Below, one piece after another: positions 1-6,455 of a stretch of DNA of 8,751 bases (positions are counted from its first letter, which is position 1; each line of letters starts with the position of its first letter). Source of the stretch: Lachnospiraceae bacterium UBA1760 (GTDB taxonomy: Bacteria > Bacillota > Clostridia > Lachnospirales > Lachnospiraceae); contig DCHE01000073.1 of NCBI GenBank assembly GCA_002314775.1, forward strand, positions 18,859-27,609, given 5' to 3'. The position numbers and the translations under genes are program-made. The notes below the pieces were generated by a model. It was given only the letters and a program-made list of their open reading frames with translations. It searched no databases and was not told where the DNA came from.

Positions 1-45
1 TTTACATTTTTATTATGCACTTCGTATCGTGCATTTCACAATTTA

Positions 46-981
46 CTAATTGGTAAATAATGGTGTAGAAAGGTATCTGTCACCTGAATCTGGAAGAAGA
101 GCTACTATTACCTTTCCCTTGTTTTCTGGTCTCTCAGCAAGAGTCTTTGCCGCATAGAGCGCTGCACCTGATGAAATACCAACTAAGATACCCTCAGAAA
201 CAGCAATCTTCTTACCCTCTGCAAATGCATCCTCATTTGCAACAGCAATTATCTCATCGTAGATTTCTGTGTTAAGTACCTCTGGGATAAATCCAGCACC
301 AATGCCCTGAATCTTATGTGCTCCAGGCTTTCCAGTTGAAAGAACTGCACTGTCCTTTGGTTCAACTGCAACTATCTTAACATCCTTATTCTTGCTCTTT
401 AAGAACTCGCCAACACCTGTTACTGTTCCGCCTGTACCAACGCCTGCTACGAAAATGTCAACCTTTCCTTCTGTATCCTCCCAGATTTCTGGTCCGGTTG
501 TTGCAAAATGAATCGCTGAATTTGCAGGGTTGACAAACTGTCCAAGGATAAGTGAACCCTCGATTTCCTTATTTAACTCCTCTGCCTTTGCAATTGCGCC
601 CTTCATACCCTTTGCGCCCTCTGTAAGCACTAGTTCAGCACCATATGCCTTAAGGAGTGTTCTTCTCTCAACACTCATTGTCTCAGGAAGAGTGATAATT
701 ACTCTGTAGCCCTTTGCTGCTGCAACTGATGCAAGACCAATTCCAGTGTTTCCTGAGGTAGGCTCAATAAGTGTTGCGCCCGGCTTAAGTAATCCCTTTT
801 TCTCAGCATCCTCAATCATTGAGAGTGCAACTCTGTCCTTTACTGAACCAGCTGGGTTAAAATACTCAAGCTTAGCGAGAATTGTTGCATCCTCTACTCC
901 TTCCTTCTTCTGGTAGTTACTTACCTTAAGAAGTGGTGTCTTTCCAATTAACTCTGCTGAATTATTATAAATCTTACTCAT
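46..981 (-). CDS. cysK: Cysteine synthase A (O-acetylserine sulfhydrylase)
   Basis: PLP enzyme of the cytoplasm that makes L-cysteine from O-acetylserine and sulfide, the last step of sulfur assimilation. The 311-residue length is normal for CysK. Visible landmarks are the PLP-lysine motif NPAGSVKDR (Lys48), the substrate loop EPTSGNTG (73-80), the PLP-phosphate loop GTGGT (182-186), GISSGAA (268-274) with the serine that contacts the pyridine nitrogen, and the C-terminal PDSGDRYLST. The ATG is preceded by AGGAGG at 990-995 with an 8-nt spacer, so the start is secure; the stop is TAG. The gene is monocistronic here: the upstream HD-GYP gene on the same strand ends in its own terminator, and cysK has its own promoter at 1046-1074. 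Palindromes around that promoter suggest repression by a cysteine-responsive regulator (inference). I saw no good terminator in the 45 bases after the stop. A cystathionine beta-synthase-like paralogue is less likely because the CysK motifs are all canonical. Confidence 0.96.
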   Translation of the reverse strand: MSKIYNNSAELIGKTPLLKVSNYQKKEGVEDATILAKLEYFNPAGSVKDRVALSMIEDAEKKGLLKPGATLIEPTSGNTGIGLASVAAAKGYRVIITLPETMSVERRTLLKAYGAELVLTEGAKGMKGAIAKAEELNKEIEGSLILGQFVNPANSAIHFATTGPEIWEDTEGKVDIFVAGVGTGGTVTGVGEFLKSKNKDVKIVAVEPKDSAVLSTGKPGAHKIQGIGAGFIPEVLNTEIYDEIIAVANEDAFAEGKKIAVSEGILVGISSGAALYAAKTLAERPENKGKVIVALLPDSGDRYLSTPLFTN

Positions 982-1018
982 ATTTGTTTCCTCCTGAAAT
1001 TCTGTTTTTTCATCTTTT

Positions 1019-1035
1019 CCTACCTGTTTGGTAGG
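1019..1035. promoter_or_regulatory. Inverted repeat at the start of the cysK transcript
   Basis: CCTACC (1019-1024) and GGTAGG (1030-1035) form a perfect 6+6 palindrome with a 5-bp spacer, the same spacer length as the palindrome at 1106-1126. It begins about 4 nt downstream of the predicted start site, a typical roadblock-operator position. As RNA it could also form a small 5' hairpin. The function is inferred. Confidence 0.35.
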
Positions 1036-1045
1036 TCATAGCTAC

Positions 1046-1074
1046 ACTATAGCATTTACCTATAGCAAAGTCAA
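1046..1074 (-). promoter_or_regulatory. Sigma-A-type promoter of cysK
   Basis: Read on the minus strand, TTGACT (1069-1074) and TATAGT (1046-1051) are separated by exactly 17 bp, which gives 5/6 matches to the -35 consensus and 5/6 to the -10 consensus. Transcription would begin near 1039, leaving a short leader of about 58 nt before the cysK ATG. The promoter lies downstream of the HD-GYP terminator, so the two genes should be transcribed separately. Confidence 0.75.
1047..1066. promoter_or_regulatory. Candidate operator inside the cysK promoter spacer
   Basis: The heptamer CTATAGC occurs twice in direct orientation, at 1047-1053 and 1060-1066, 13 bp apart. Because CTATAG is itself palindromic, the pair also reads as an inverted repeat. 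The element fills the -10/-35 spacer, where a bound repressor would block RNA polymerase. A Rrf2/CymR-type cysteine regulator would make sense for cysK, but I cannot match the site to a known motif. Confidence 0.4.
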
Positions 1075-1105
1075 CAAACACAGTAATAATATAATTCTAT
1101 CATAT

Positions 1106-1126
1106 GTTATAGGTTTTTCCTATAAC
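1106..1126. promoter_or_regulatory. Perfect inverted repeat upstream of the cysK promoter
   Basis: GTTATAGG (1106-1113), five T, then CCTATAAC (1119-1126): a perfect 8+8 palindrome centred about 77 bp upstream of the predicted cysK start site. It shares the TATAGG core with the repeat in the promoter spacer. This suggests a second binding site for the same regulator, possibly allowing looping or activation (inference). Confidence 0.4.
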
Positions 1127-1130
1127 TAAA

Positions 1131-1169
1131 GTAAGGAAAAACACGCCCGAAGGGCGTGTTCTTCCTTAC
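1131..1169 (-). terminator. Intrinsic terminator of the HD-GYP gene
   Basis: The minus-strand transcript forms an 18-bp stem (1131-1148 with 1152-1169) containing one G-U pair and closed by the loop UUC. The GC-rich core AACACGCCC/GGGCGTGTT is followed by TTTTT. It starts 6 bp after the HD-GYP stop codon and separates that gene from the cysK promoter. Confidence 0.85.
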
Positions 1170-1174
1170 TTGTC

Positions 1175-2875
1175 TTATGACTCCGCAAAAACTGCCTCTA
1201 TCTCGTCTATATGCTCTAAGAAGACTTCAATAATCTGAGAGTCAAAGTGAGAACCACTACCCTCCTGCATAATAGCCACAGACTTCTCAACTGAAAAACC
1301 CTCCTTATAATGTCTCTTCGAACGAAGAGCATCATAAACATCTGCAACTGCCATTATTCTTGCAGAAAGCGGTATGTTAATTCCACTCTTTCCTGTCGGA
1401 TAACCTGTACCGTTCCATTTTTCATGATGATACAGTGCCATATCATAGGCTATTCCAAGGTAGTCATCACTCTCTAAGCTCTTAAGCGTCTCCTTAATTA
1501 TCCTTGCGCCCTCTGCAGGATGATTCTGCATTATCTTATACTCTTCAGGCTCAAGCTTTCCTGGTTTTGTAAGCACGTAATCAGGAACCGCAATCTTTCC
1601 AATATCATGAAGGCAGGCAGCCTCGCCAACCATCTCCACATAATCCTCAGTCATTTCCGGATATCTTCCTGAGTTCTTCATCGCTCTTACTAAAACCTTA
1701 ACGAAGTTACTGGTATTCTTAATATGAAGTCCGGTAATACCGTCTCTAGCTTCAACCATGGTCGCAAAGCTTCCAATTACCGAACGCTGAATTCTAATTA
1801 CTTCCTTAGTTTTCTCTGAAACCTCTTCCTCAAGTCTGCCGGTATAATTATAGCTGTCTGTAACATCCGTCAGCACGTACATATGGCCGTAAACCTTATC
1901 ATTGTTAATAATATCCTTGCTGCTGATATTATATGCCTTTTCACCGTCGATCAGATACTCTTCCTCCTCGACAATATCCTCAAACACCTTGAGAACCTCA
2001 GTGAGACCACGTTTCTTTGAATAATCTTCCTTCTTAAGGCTATCATCCCTCTTGGAATAATACTTTAATTTTCCATCCAGGATTCCATTTACAAGGTTCA
2101 TGGCAGAATTGTTAATGTAAATGCCCTCCTGCTCGTTGTTAAGAACGATAAGTCCATCCTGAAACTCCGTAAGCGCCTCATCCTTTGCAAGTGCAACTGC
2201 ATCGAATACATTGTATCTTCTAAGAATCAGCGTGAGAAGTGATGCTGTAATTGCATAGGCAGGAAGCGTTGTGTCATAGCCCTTGGTAATTCCAGACATA
2301 AACAAGGCCAGTCCGGTAAAGCACACAATGATGCAGACAACGAAGGTTGTAAGCTGAACCTTTGCATCCTTTGATTTGACAGACTTAAATCTGCTGAAGC
2401 CGATAACAAGAAACGCAACGAGATATCCCCATAAAAGCATCGAATAAACAATATATATCGGAGAATGTCCCAAAACAAGATGCGGGAATATTCCATCGTA
2501 GGAATAGTCTATCGAGCTGTAATAAAGGCCGTTATGGTTACAGGTAAACACAAGCACACATATGGAAACATGTATTGCAAGAAGCGTTCCCTTTAATATA
2601 GGATTGATTTTATACCCGCAAAATACAAGCATAAACATAAGCATACTATATACGATAAATGGCTTGCCAACGTACTCAAACTGAACACAGAGAATAGCCT
2701 TCTCCTTGCTCCCTGCAAATATCTCAAAGGTATAGCCTATAAGATTTATCAGGATGCCTATGTACATAATAAGAAGGTAAATCTGACATTTTGAGCTTCT
2801 CTGTCTAATTATGTATAGTACATTTACAGCAGTGAACATTATTCCTATTATCTGTATAGCTGTAACAATTTCCAA
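1175..2875 (-). CDS. Membrane 7TM-PAS-HD-GYP protein, probable cyclic-di-GMP phosphodiesterase
   Basis: Predicted inner-membrane sensor enzyme that hydrolyses cyclic-di-GMP. From the start chosen here (566 residues): residues 1-220 hold about seven hydrophobic segments like the 7TM sensor region of histidine kinases; about 225-340 looks like a degenerate PAS; 345-365 is a charged, probably coiled-coil linker; 366-560 is the HD-GYP domain. Expected metal ligands are visible: Glu376, His384, His423-Asp424 (LHDIGK), His452, His483-His484 and Asp512. The signature reads HHEKWNGTGYP, with Asn where Asp is commoner. The start is a TTG at 2873-2875, because AAGGAGG lies 8 nt upstream. The longer frame, also starting at a TTG (2923), would bury that ribosome site in coding sequence. 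No GGDEF or kinase domain is present. The promoter and a structured leader lie upstream. The ligand sensed is unknown; activity against c-di-GMP is inferred from the intact motif. Confidence 0.88.
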   Translation of the reverse strand: MEIVTAIQIIGIMFTAVNVLYIIRQRSSKCQIYLLIMYIGILINLIGYTFEIFAGSKEKAILCVQFEYVGKPFIVYSMLMFMLVFCGYKINPILKGTLLAIHVSICVLVFTCNHNGLYYSSIDYSYDGIFPHLVLGHSPIYIVYSMLLWGYLVAFLVIGFSRFKSVKSKDAKVQLTTFVVCIIVCFTGLALFMSGITKGYDTTLPAYAITASLLTLILRRYNVFDAVALAKDEALTEFQDGLIVLNNEQEGIYINNSAMNLVNGILDGKLKYYSKRDDSLKKEDYSKKRGLTEVLKVFEDIVEEEEYLIDGEKAYNISSKDIINNDKVYGHMYVLTDVTDSYNYTGRLEEEVSEKTKEVIRIQRSVIGSFATMVEARDGITGLHIKNTSNFVKVLVRAMKNSGRYPEMTEDYVEMVGEAACLHDIGKIAVPDYVLTKPGKLEPEEYKIMQNHPAEGARIIKETLKSLESDDYLGIAYDMALYHHEKWNGTGYPTGKSGINIPLSARIMAVADVYDALRSKRHYKEGFSVEKSVAIMQEGSGSHFDSQIIEVFLEHIDEIEAVFAES

Positions 2876-2883
2876 ATGTCTCT

Positions 2884-2890
2884 CCTCCTT
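2884..2890 (-). promoter_or_regulatory. Ribosome binding site that fixes a TTG start
   Basis: AAGGAGG followed by AGAGACAT and then TTG. This near-perfect Shine-Dalgarno at 8-nt spacing supports initiation at the TTG at 2873-2875 and not at the upstream in-frame TTG at 2921-2923, which has no comparable site. Confidence 0.75.
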
Positions 2891-2994
2891 GTGTAATATA
2901 TAGTCTAAACCAGCCCTGCGCAACGCGTTCCCCTTCTGCTCAAGGTCGTAAGATTATCCCAAATCCCGACCTCGTCATGATGGTTTCGACTATT
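2891..2994 (-). promoter_or_regulatory. Structured 5' leader of the HD-GYP gene (candidate cis-regulatory RNA)
   Basis: The minus-strand leader can fold into a closing stem P1, pairing 2981-2993 with 2900-2912 (12 of 13 positions paired, one G/A mismatch). P1 encloses hairpin P2: 2967-2974 pairs with 2941-2948 (8 bp), extended past a 2-nt bulge by 2962-2966 with 2951-2955 and capped by UGGGAU. The remaining 28 nt (2913-2940) is purine-rich with GGGG and GGG runs and the palindrome AACGCGTT. P1 begins almost exactly at the predicted transcription start, and its 3' strand ends about 10 nt before the ribosome site. I could not match it to GEMM-I or GEMM-II c-di-GMP riboswitches, a T-box, or another class I know. 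The regulatory role is inference from the folding and the position. Confidence 0.4.
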
Positions 2995-3000
2995 AATTGT

Positions 3001-3029
3001 ATTCTATACTAAATAAAATAATATTTCCA
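3001..3029 (-). promoter_or_regulatory. Predicted promoter of the HD-GYP gene
   Basis: Minus strand: TGGAAA (3024-3029) as a weak -35 (4/6) and TAGAAT (3001-3006) as the -10 (5/6), with a 17-bp spacer in very AT-rich DNA. The start would fall near 2994, giving a leader of about 120 nt. It lies just downstream of the beta-galactosidase terminator, which fits an independent transcript. Confidence 0.5.
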
Positions 3030-3049
3030 TATAATAAATATAATAAATC

Positions 3050-3093
3050 AAAAAAAGCACCTCTTTCTTCAGTTTCCCCAAAGAAAGAGGCAC
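3050..3093 (-). terminator. Intrinsic terminator of the transporter/beta-galactosidase operon
   Basis: The minus-strand RNA forms a 13-bp stem (3081-3093 with 3057-3069, two G-U pairs) with an 11-nt loop, followed by seven U (3050-3056). It starts 20 bp after the beta-galactosidase stop. On the plus strand the stem is followed only by a short T run, so its main direction is minus. Confidence 0.92.
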
Positions 3094-3113
3094 AGTTTTA
3101 ATTAATTATATAT

Positions 3114-5063
3114 CTAATTTTCAATTATCTTGCACTCAAATGGAGCGAGTGTAATATCTCCAGCCTTAGCCTCGTAATCATTGTGATTAATAAGCATTGT
3201 AATACTTGCTTCCTCATCACCTCTTATTACTGACTCAACGCCTGGGTCTGTAATTACCTTCTCAAGTCCTTGCTCGTCCATAATCATCTCGAAGATAACA
3301 TCTGAAAGCTTCTCCTCAAGGCCGCATCCAATGTAGTAAACCTTGCCATCACCTACTGCTTTTCTTAGTACGGCAGGAATGCCATCGTAGAACTTGTCAC
3401 TGTAGGTAAAGAGAATCTCTGCATCCGATACCTCTATCATATCTCTGAAGATTCCGCCTACACCTTCAATTCCAGCGCATACGCCCTGTCCCTTTACTGT
3501 GTATGCATCATAGTCCTGAAGACTCTCTGTCTCATAAACTATTCCGCCTACAAGTGAATTGTAGCCGCATGGAGCAGTTTCTCCAAATGGAACATTATTA
3601 TCTGTATCCTTAACAGCACTTCTATAGGTAAGAACCACTGTTCCACCATTTGCTGCAAATTCCTCCACTCTCTCTTTTACGCCTGGCTGCATAATAATCA
3701 TCTGTGGAAGTACTATTACCTTATACTGTGAGAAGTCATGGCGAACAGGGATAACATCAACTGTTATATTCTTGTCAAAGAATGCCTTGTAAACCTTCTT
3801 CATCTCAGTCTGGCAATCAAGAAGAATACTCTGTCTCTGTATTCTGAAGGCTGCAAGTGAATCGTAATCATAAAGTATTGCAACTGGAGCCTTAATTGGC
3901 TTCTCAACAGCCTTCTCGTACTTCTTTATATTCTTGAAGAAATCCTGAACCTCATAGAACTTACGTCTCTTAACATTATCTGCATCAAGCACGCCATAGC
4001 AGAACTGCTCTGCTCCCTTTGTGCCGCCACGATATCTGAAATACATAAGTGAATCACATCCATGAGCAACTCCCTGGTATGACCACATCTTCGCCTGATT
4101 AGGTCTTGGAAGGAAGCCTGTAACATCATGACCCTGCGCACCCATAATTGCCTCTGTAATCCAGAAGTTTTCTCTCTTGAAGCCACGGATATATGAAAGA
4201 CCAAATGCGATTTCGTGTGGTTCAATAGGAACCTTCTGTCCTCCCCAAACCGGGTAGTTATTATAAGCAACCTGATCAAGACTCTCAGCAATCTCTGAAT
4301 AATCAACATGCTTGTCAAGTCCGCCACCTGGGTAGTCGTGCATTACAACTGCATTTGGTGCAATCTTCTTAATGAGCTTTGCCTGCATATCCATGAAGTT
4401 AACTATACTCTTATTACGGAATCTCTCCCAGTCGAGTCTAAGTGCAGGATTATGAGTTGTGATAGTTTCCATAGGTGTTGGAATCTCATCGAACTCGTTA
4501 TATTCCTGTGACCAGAAGGTTGTTCCATACACATAGTTAAGTTTATCTATATCACCCTCGAACTTATCCGAAAGGAATTTTCTAAAGGACTTCTGGCAGT
4601 TCTCACAGTAGCATACATCTGAACCCTCGTGTCCAATCTCATTGTCGATCTGCCATGCAACAATTGCCTCTTCATCCTTATAATGCTCAACAAGCTTTGT
4701 GATAATCTTCTCAGAATACTCGTACATCTTATCACTGTTAAAGCAGTAAACATGACGTCCTCCAAAGCTTCTCTTCTTTCCGCCTTCAAACTCGGAAAGA
4801 ATGCTTGGGTATTTTTTTGCAAGCCATGCAGGAATAGTAGCTGTAGGAGTTCCCATTATTACCTTAAGCCCTTTTTCCTTTGCCTTTGCAATAACATTGT
4901 CAAAATATGAGAAATCATAATTTCCCTCTGTCTTTTCCATTAAATGCCATGAGAATTCAGCTATACGAATTACATTGCATCCAAGTTCAAGTATTGTATC
5001 CAAATCAGCGTCAAGCATTTCGCTATCCCACTGCTCTGGGTAATAATCAACCCCTAATAACAT
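3114..5063 (-). CDS. GH42 beta-galactosidase, cytoplasmic
   Basis: Glycoside hydrolase family 42 enzyme that releases terminal galactose from small beta-galactosides, probably after uptake by the adjacent transporter. The 649-residue length suits the family and there is no signal peptide. Order of domains: TIM barrel (about 1-375, opening LLGVDYYPEQW), trimerisation domain (about 390-590), small C-terminal beta domain (about 595-649). The acid/base is Glu142 in WQIDNEIG and the nucleophile is Glu304 in WITEAIMG. Cys107 with Cys151, Cys153 and Cys156 (CYCENC) match the structural zinc cluster known in this family. The ATG has AAAGGAG at 5073-5079 (9-nt spacing), lying inside the 3' end of the transporter gene, whose stop is 3 bp away. 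Translational coupling is likely. A strong terminator follows. The exact substrate (lactose, galacto-oligosaccharide, or galactan fragments) cannot be told from sequence. If the operon promoter is truly missing upstream, the intact enzyme may not be expressed. Confidence 0.95.
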   Translation of the reverse strand: MLLGVDYYPEQWDSEMLDADLDTILELGCNVIRIAEFSWHLMEKTEGNYDFSYFDNVIAKAKEKGLKVIMGTPTATIPAWLAKKYPSILSEFEGGKKRSFGGRHVYCFNSDKMYEYSEKIITKLVEHYKDEEAIVAWQIDNEIGHEGSDVCYCENCQKSFRKFLSDKFEGDIDKLNYVYGTTFWSQEYNEFDEIPTPMETITTHNPALRLDWERFRNKSIVNFMDMQAKLIKKIAPNAVVMHDYPGGGLDKHVDYSEIAESLDQVAYNNYPVWGGQKVPIEPHEIAFGLSYIRGFKRENFWITEAIMGAQGHDVTGFLPRPNQAKMWSYQGVAHGCDSLMYFRYRGGTKGAEQFCYGVLDADNVKRRKFYEVQDFFKNIKKYEKAVEKPIKAPVAILYDYDSLAAFRIQRQSILLDCQTEMKKVYKAFFDKNITVDVIPVRHDFSQYKVIVLPQMIIMQPGVKERVEEFAANGGTVVLTYRSAVKDTDNNVPFGETAPCGYNSLVGGIVYETESLQDYDAYTVKGQGVCAGIEGVGGIFRDMIEVSDAEILFTYSDKFYDGIPAVLRKAVGDGKVYYIGCGLEEKLSDVIFEMIMDEQGLEKVITDPGVESVIRGDEEASITMLINHNDYEAKAGDITLAPFECKIIEN

Positions 5064-5066
5064 ATA

Positions 5067-6350
5067 TTATTTCTCCTTTCTTCTCTCTGCAAGCTCTGCA
5101 CGCATCTTAGAGTAGAACTCAGGTGTAAGCTTGTAACCCTTTACGTAGATAAGGAAGCAAAGTGCTGAAAGAATAGCTGGAATGAGGAACATGATAATTC
5201 TCATACCCATTTCAGCGCCAGCTGTCTGCTTCTGGTTTGCCACATAACCGATAGCTGTAAGTCCAATACCACTTACAAAGCCTGAGAAAGCTCCAGCGAA
5301 CTTAACGACAAAGGTCTGCATTGAGAATAAGATACTCTCATTTCTTGTTCCAAGTGAGTACTCACCATAGTCAACTACCTCTGAAAGGATAACTGTGATA
5401 AATACTAACATAAATCCGATACCACTGTTAATGATTGCTGAACAAACACCAACTAATACTCCATTTGTAGGAGCAACATATCCAAGTACCCATAAAAGTG
5501 CAAATCCAAGTACTGGGAAGAAGCTTGCACATGCAAATGAAATCTTTTTACCAATCTTCTTAGAGAATACTGGAAGGATTGCCATTGAACCCATCTGAGC
5601 AAAACCAGCTACTGCAGCATAGATTGGATATAATACTCCATTTCCCTCTGTAGCGTATGTTCTCTCAGCAACATACTTGAAGTAATAAAGTGCAAAGCTG
5701 TTTGATAACTGGTAAGCAATATTGAAGAATAATGCAATACCGAGAATAACCTTAACCTGATCATTCTTGAAAAGAACATCGATCATACCCTTTACTGATG
5801 TCTTCTCTGACTTAGGTGCAACTACCTGCTCCTTACAAGCTAAGCATGTGATAATCTCAGTGATGATGAATACAACTGAGATGATGATTGCAAGGATTGA
5901 GAATCCCTTAACATCATTTCCGCTACCAAGCTTTGATACCATGATAAGACCAAATGAGTTGATTACGAGCCATGCACAGCTTGCGAAAATTCTTGGAATA
6001 GCTGAGATCTGACTTCTCTCATTCTCATCATCTGTAAGTGCTGGTACAAGTGACCAGTATGGAATATCCATGATAGTGTATGTCATACCCCAAAGTATGT
6101 AGAATACTGAACACCATACTAAATAGCTCTTTCCCTCAAGTCCATTGTTCAAGAAAAGCATTGCAAGTACTATTGCATTTAAAATAGTTCCGATTAAAAT
6201 CCATGGACGGAACTTGCCCCACCTGGTCTTTGTGTTATCAACTACCATTCCCATAAATGGATCGTTGAATGCATCCCAGATACGAGCTACCATGAACAAA
6301 CCTCCTACAAAAGCAGGAGCTACAGATCTGTAATCTGTAAGGTACATCAT
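5067..6350 (-). CDS. GPH/MelB-type sugar:cation symporter, 5' end missing
   Basis: Polytopic membrane transporter of the glycoside-pentoside-hexuronide family (MFS superfamily), probably importing a galactoside for the GH42 enzyme. The family hallmark is clear near the N-terminus: RIWDAFNDPFMG (23-34) and DNTKTRWGKFRPW (38-50), followed by regularly spaced hydrophobic helices. The first ATG (6348-6350) gives 427 residues but has no ribosome site and starts inside helix 1. The frame stays open upstream to 6419, encoding family-like sequence (YSICFGLGAFGKDAVYAIVG, then TYL before the ATG), and then hits TAG at 6420-6422. There is no ATG, GTG or TTG between the TAG and 6350. So the gene lacks only its start codon and probably fewer than a dozen residues, together with its ribosome site and promoter. 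Full family length would be about 460. It is probably a 5'-truncated gene, or one hit by a sequence/assembly error. The substrate is inferred from context. Confidence 0.85.
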   Translation of the reverse strand: MMYLTDYRSVAPAFVGGLFMVARIWDAFNDPFMGMVVDNTKTRWGKFRPWILIGTILNAIVLAMLFLNNGLEGKSYLVWCSVFYILWGMTYTIMDIPYWSLVPALTDDENERSQISAIPRIFASCAWLVINSFGLIMVSKLGSGNDVKGFSILAIIISVVFIITEIITCLACKEQVVAPKSEKTSVKGMIDVLFKNDQVKVILGIALFFNIAYQLSNSFALYYFKYVAERTYATEGNGVLYPIYAAVAGFAQMGSMAILPVFSKKIGKKISFACASFFPVLGFALLWVLGYVAPTNGVLVGVCSAIINSGIGFMLVFITVILSEVVDYGEYSLGTRNESILFSMQTFVVKFAGAFSGFVSGIGLTAIGYVANQKQTAGAEMGMRIIMFLIPAILSALCFLIYVKGYKLTPEFYSKMRAELAERRKEK

Positions 6351-6404
6351 AAGATATGTACCAACGATGGCATAGACAGCGTCCTTACCAAATGCACCGA
6401 GTCC

Positions 6405-6434
6405 AAAGCAGATACTGTACTAGAAAAAAAACAG
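6405..6434. other. Junction joining two 5'-truncated divergent genes
   Basis: The transporter frame (minus) reads as good homology through 6419. The LacI-type frame (plus) reads as good homology from about 6435 and plausibly from 6423 (EKKQLKIGIAQ). That leaves essentially no space for two start codons, two ribosome sites, a divergent promoter region and the regulator's DNA-binding domain. An eight-A run sits at 6424-6431. The breakpoint is placed here by inference from both families' normal architecture. Confidence 0.7.
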
Positions 6435-6455
6435 CTAAAGATAGGAATCGCCCAG

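Noticed and set aside
15..34. Hairpin ATGCAC/GTGCAT after cysK as its terminator
   Set aside because: The stem is only 6 bp with an 8-nt loop, and on the minus strand it is followed by A-rich, not U-rich, sequence. No convincing terminator is visible before the window edge.
41..58. Inverted repeat ATTTAC/GTAAAT across the cysK stop codon
   Set aside because: AT-only-like 6-bp arms with no U-tract; expected by chance in AT-rich DNA.
2227..2496. Minus-strand small frame inside the HD-GYP gene
   Set aside because: It overlaps the membrane segment-coding region in another frame and has no ribosome site or family resemblance; shadow of the real gene.
2891..2994. GEMM-type c-di-GMP riboswitch, T-box or other known riboswitch in the HD-GYP leader
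   Set aside because: The conserved cores of the classes I know are not present in the leader on either strand, so it is listed only as an unclassified structured leader.
3926..4910. Several frames of 67-133 residues on both strands inside the beta-galactosidase gene
   Set aside because: All lie within a well-supported GH42 gene and have low-complexity, shadow-like compositions.
5395..6333. Plus-strand small frames antisense to the transporter gene
   Set aside because: Antisense shadows of a membrane protein gene, with no ribosome sites and no recognisable motifs.
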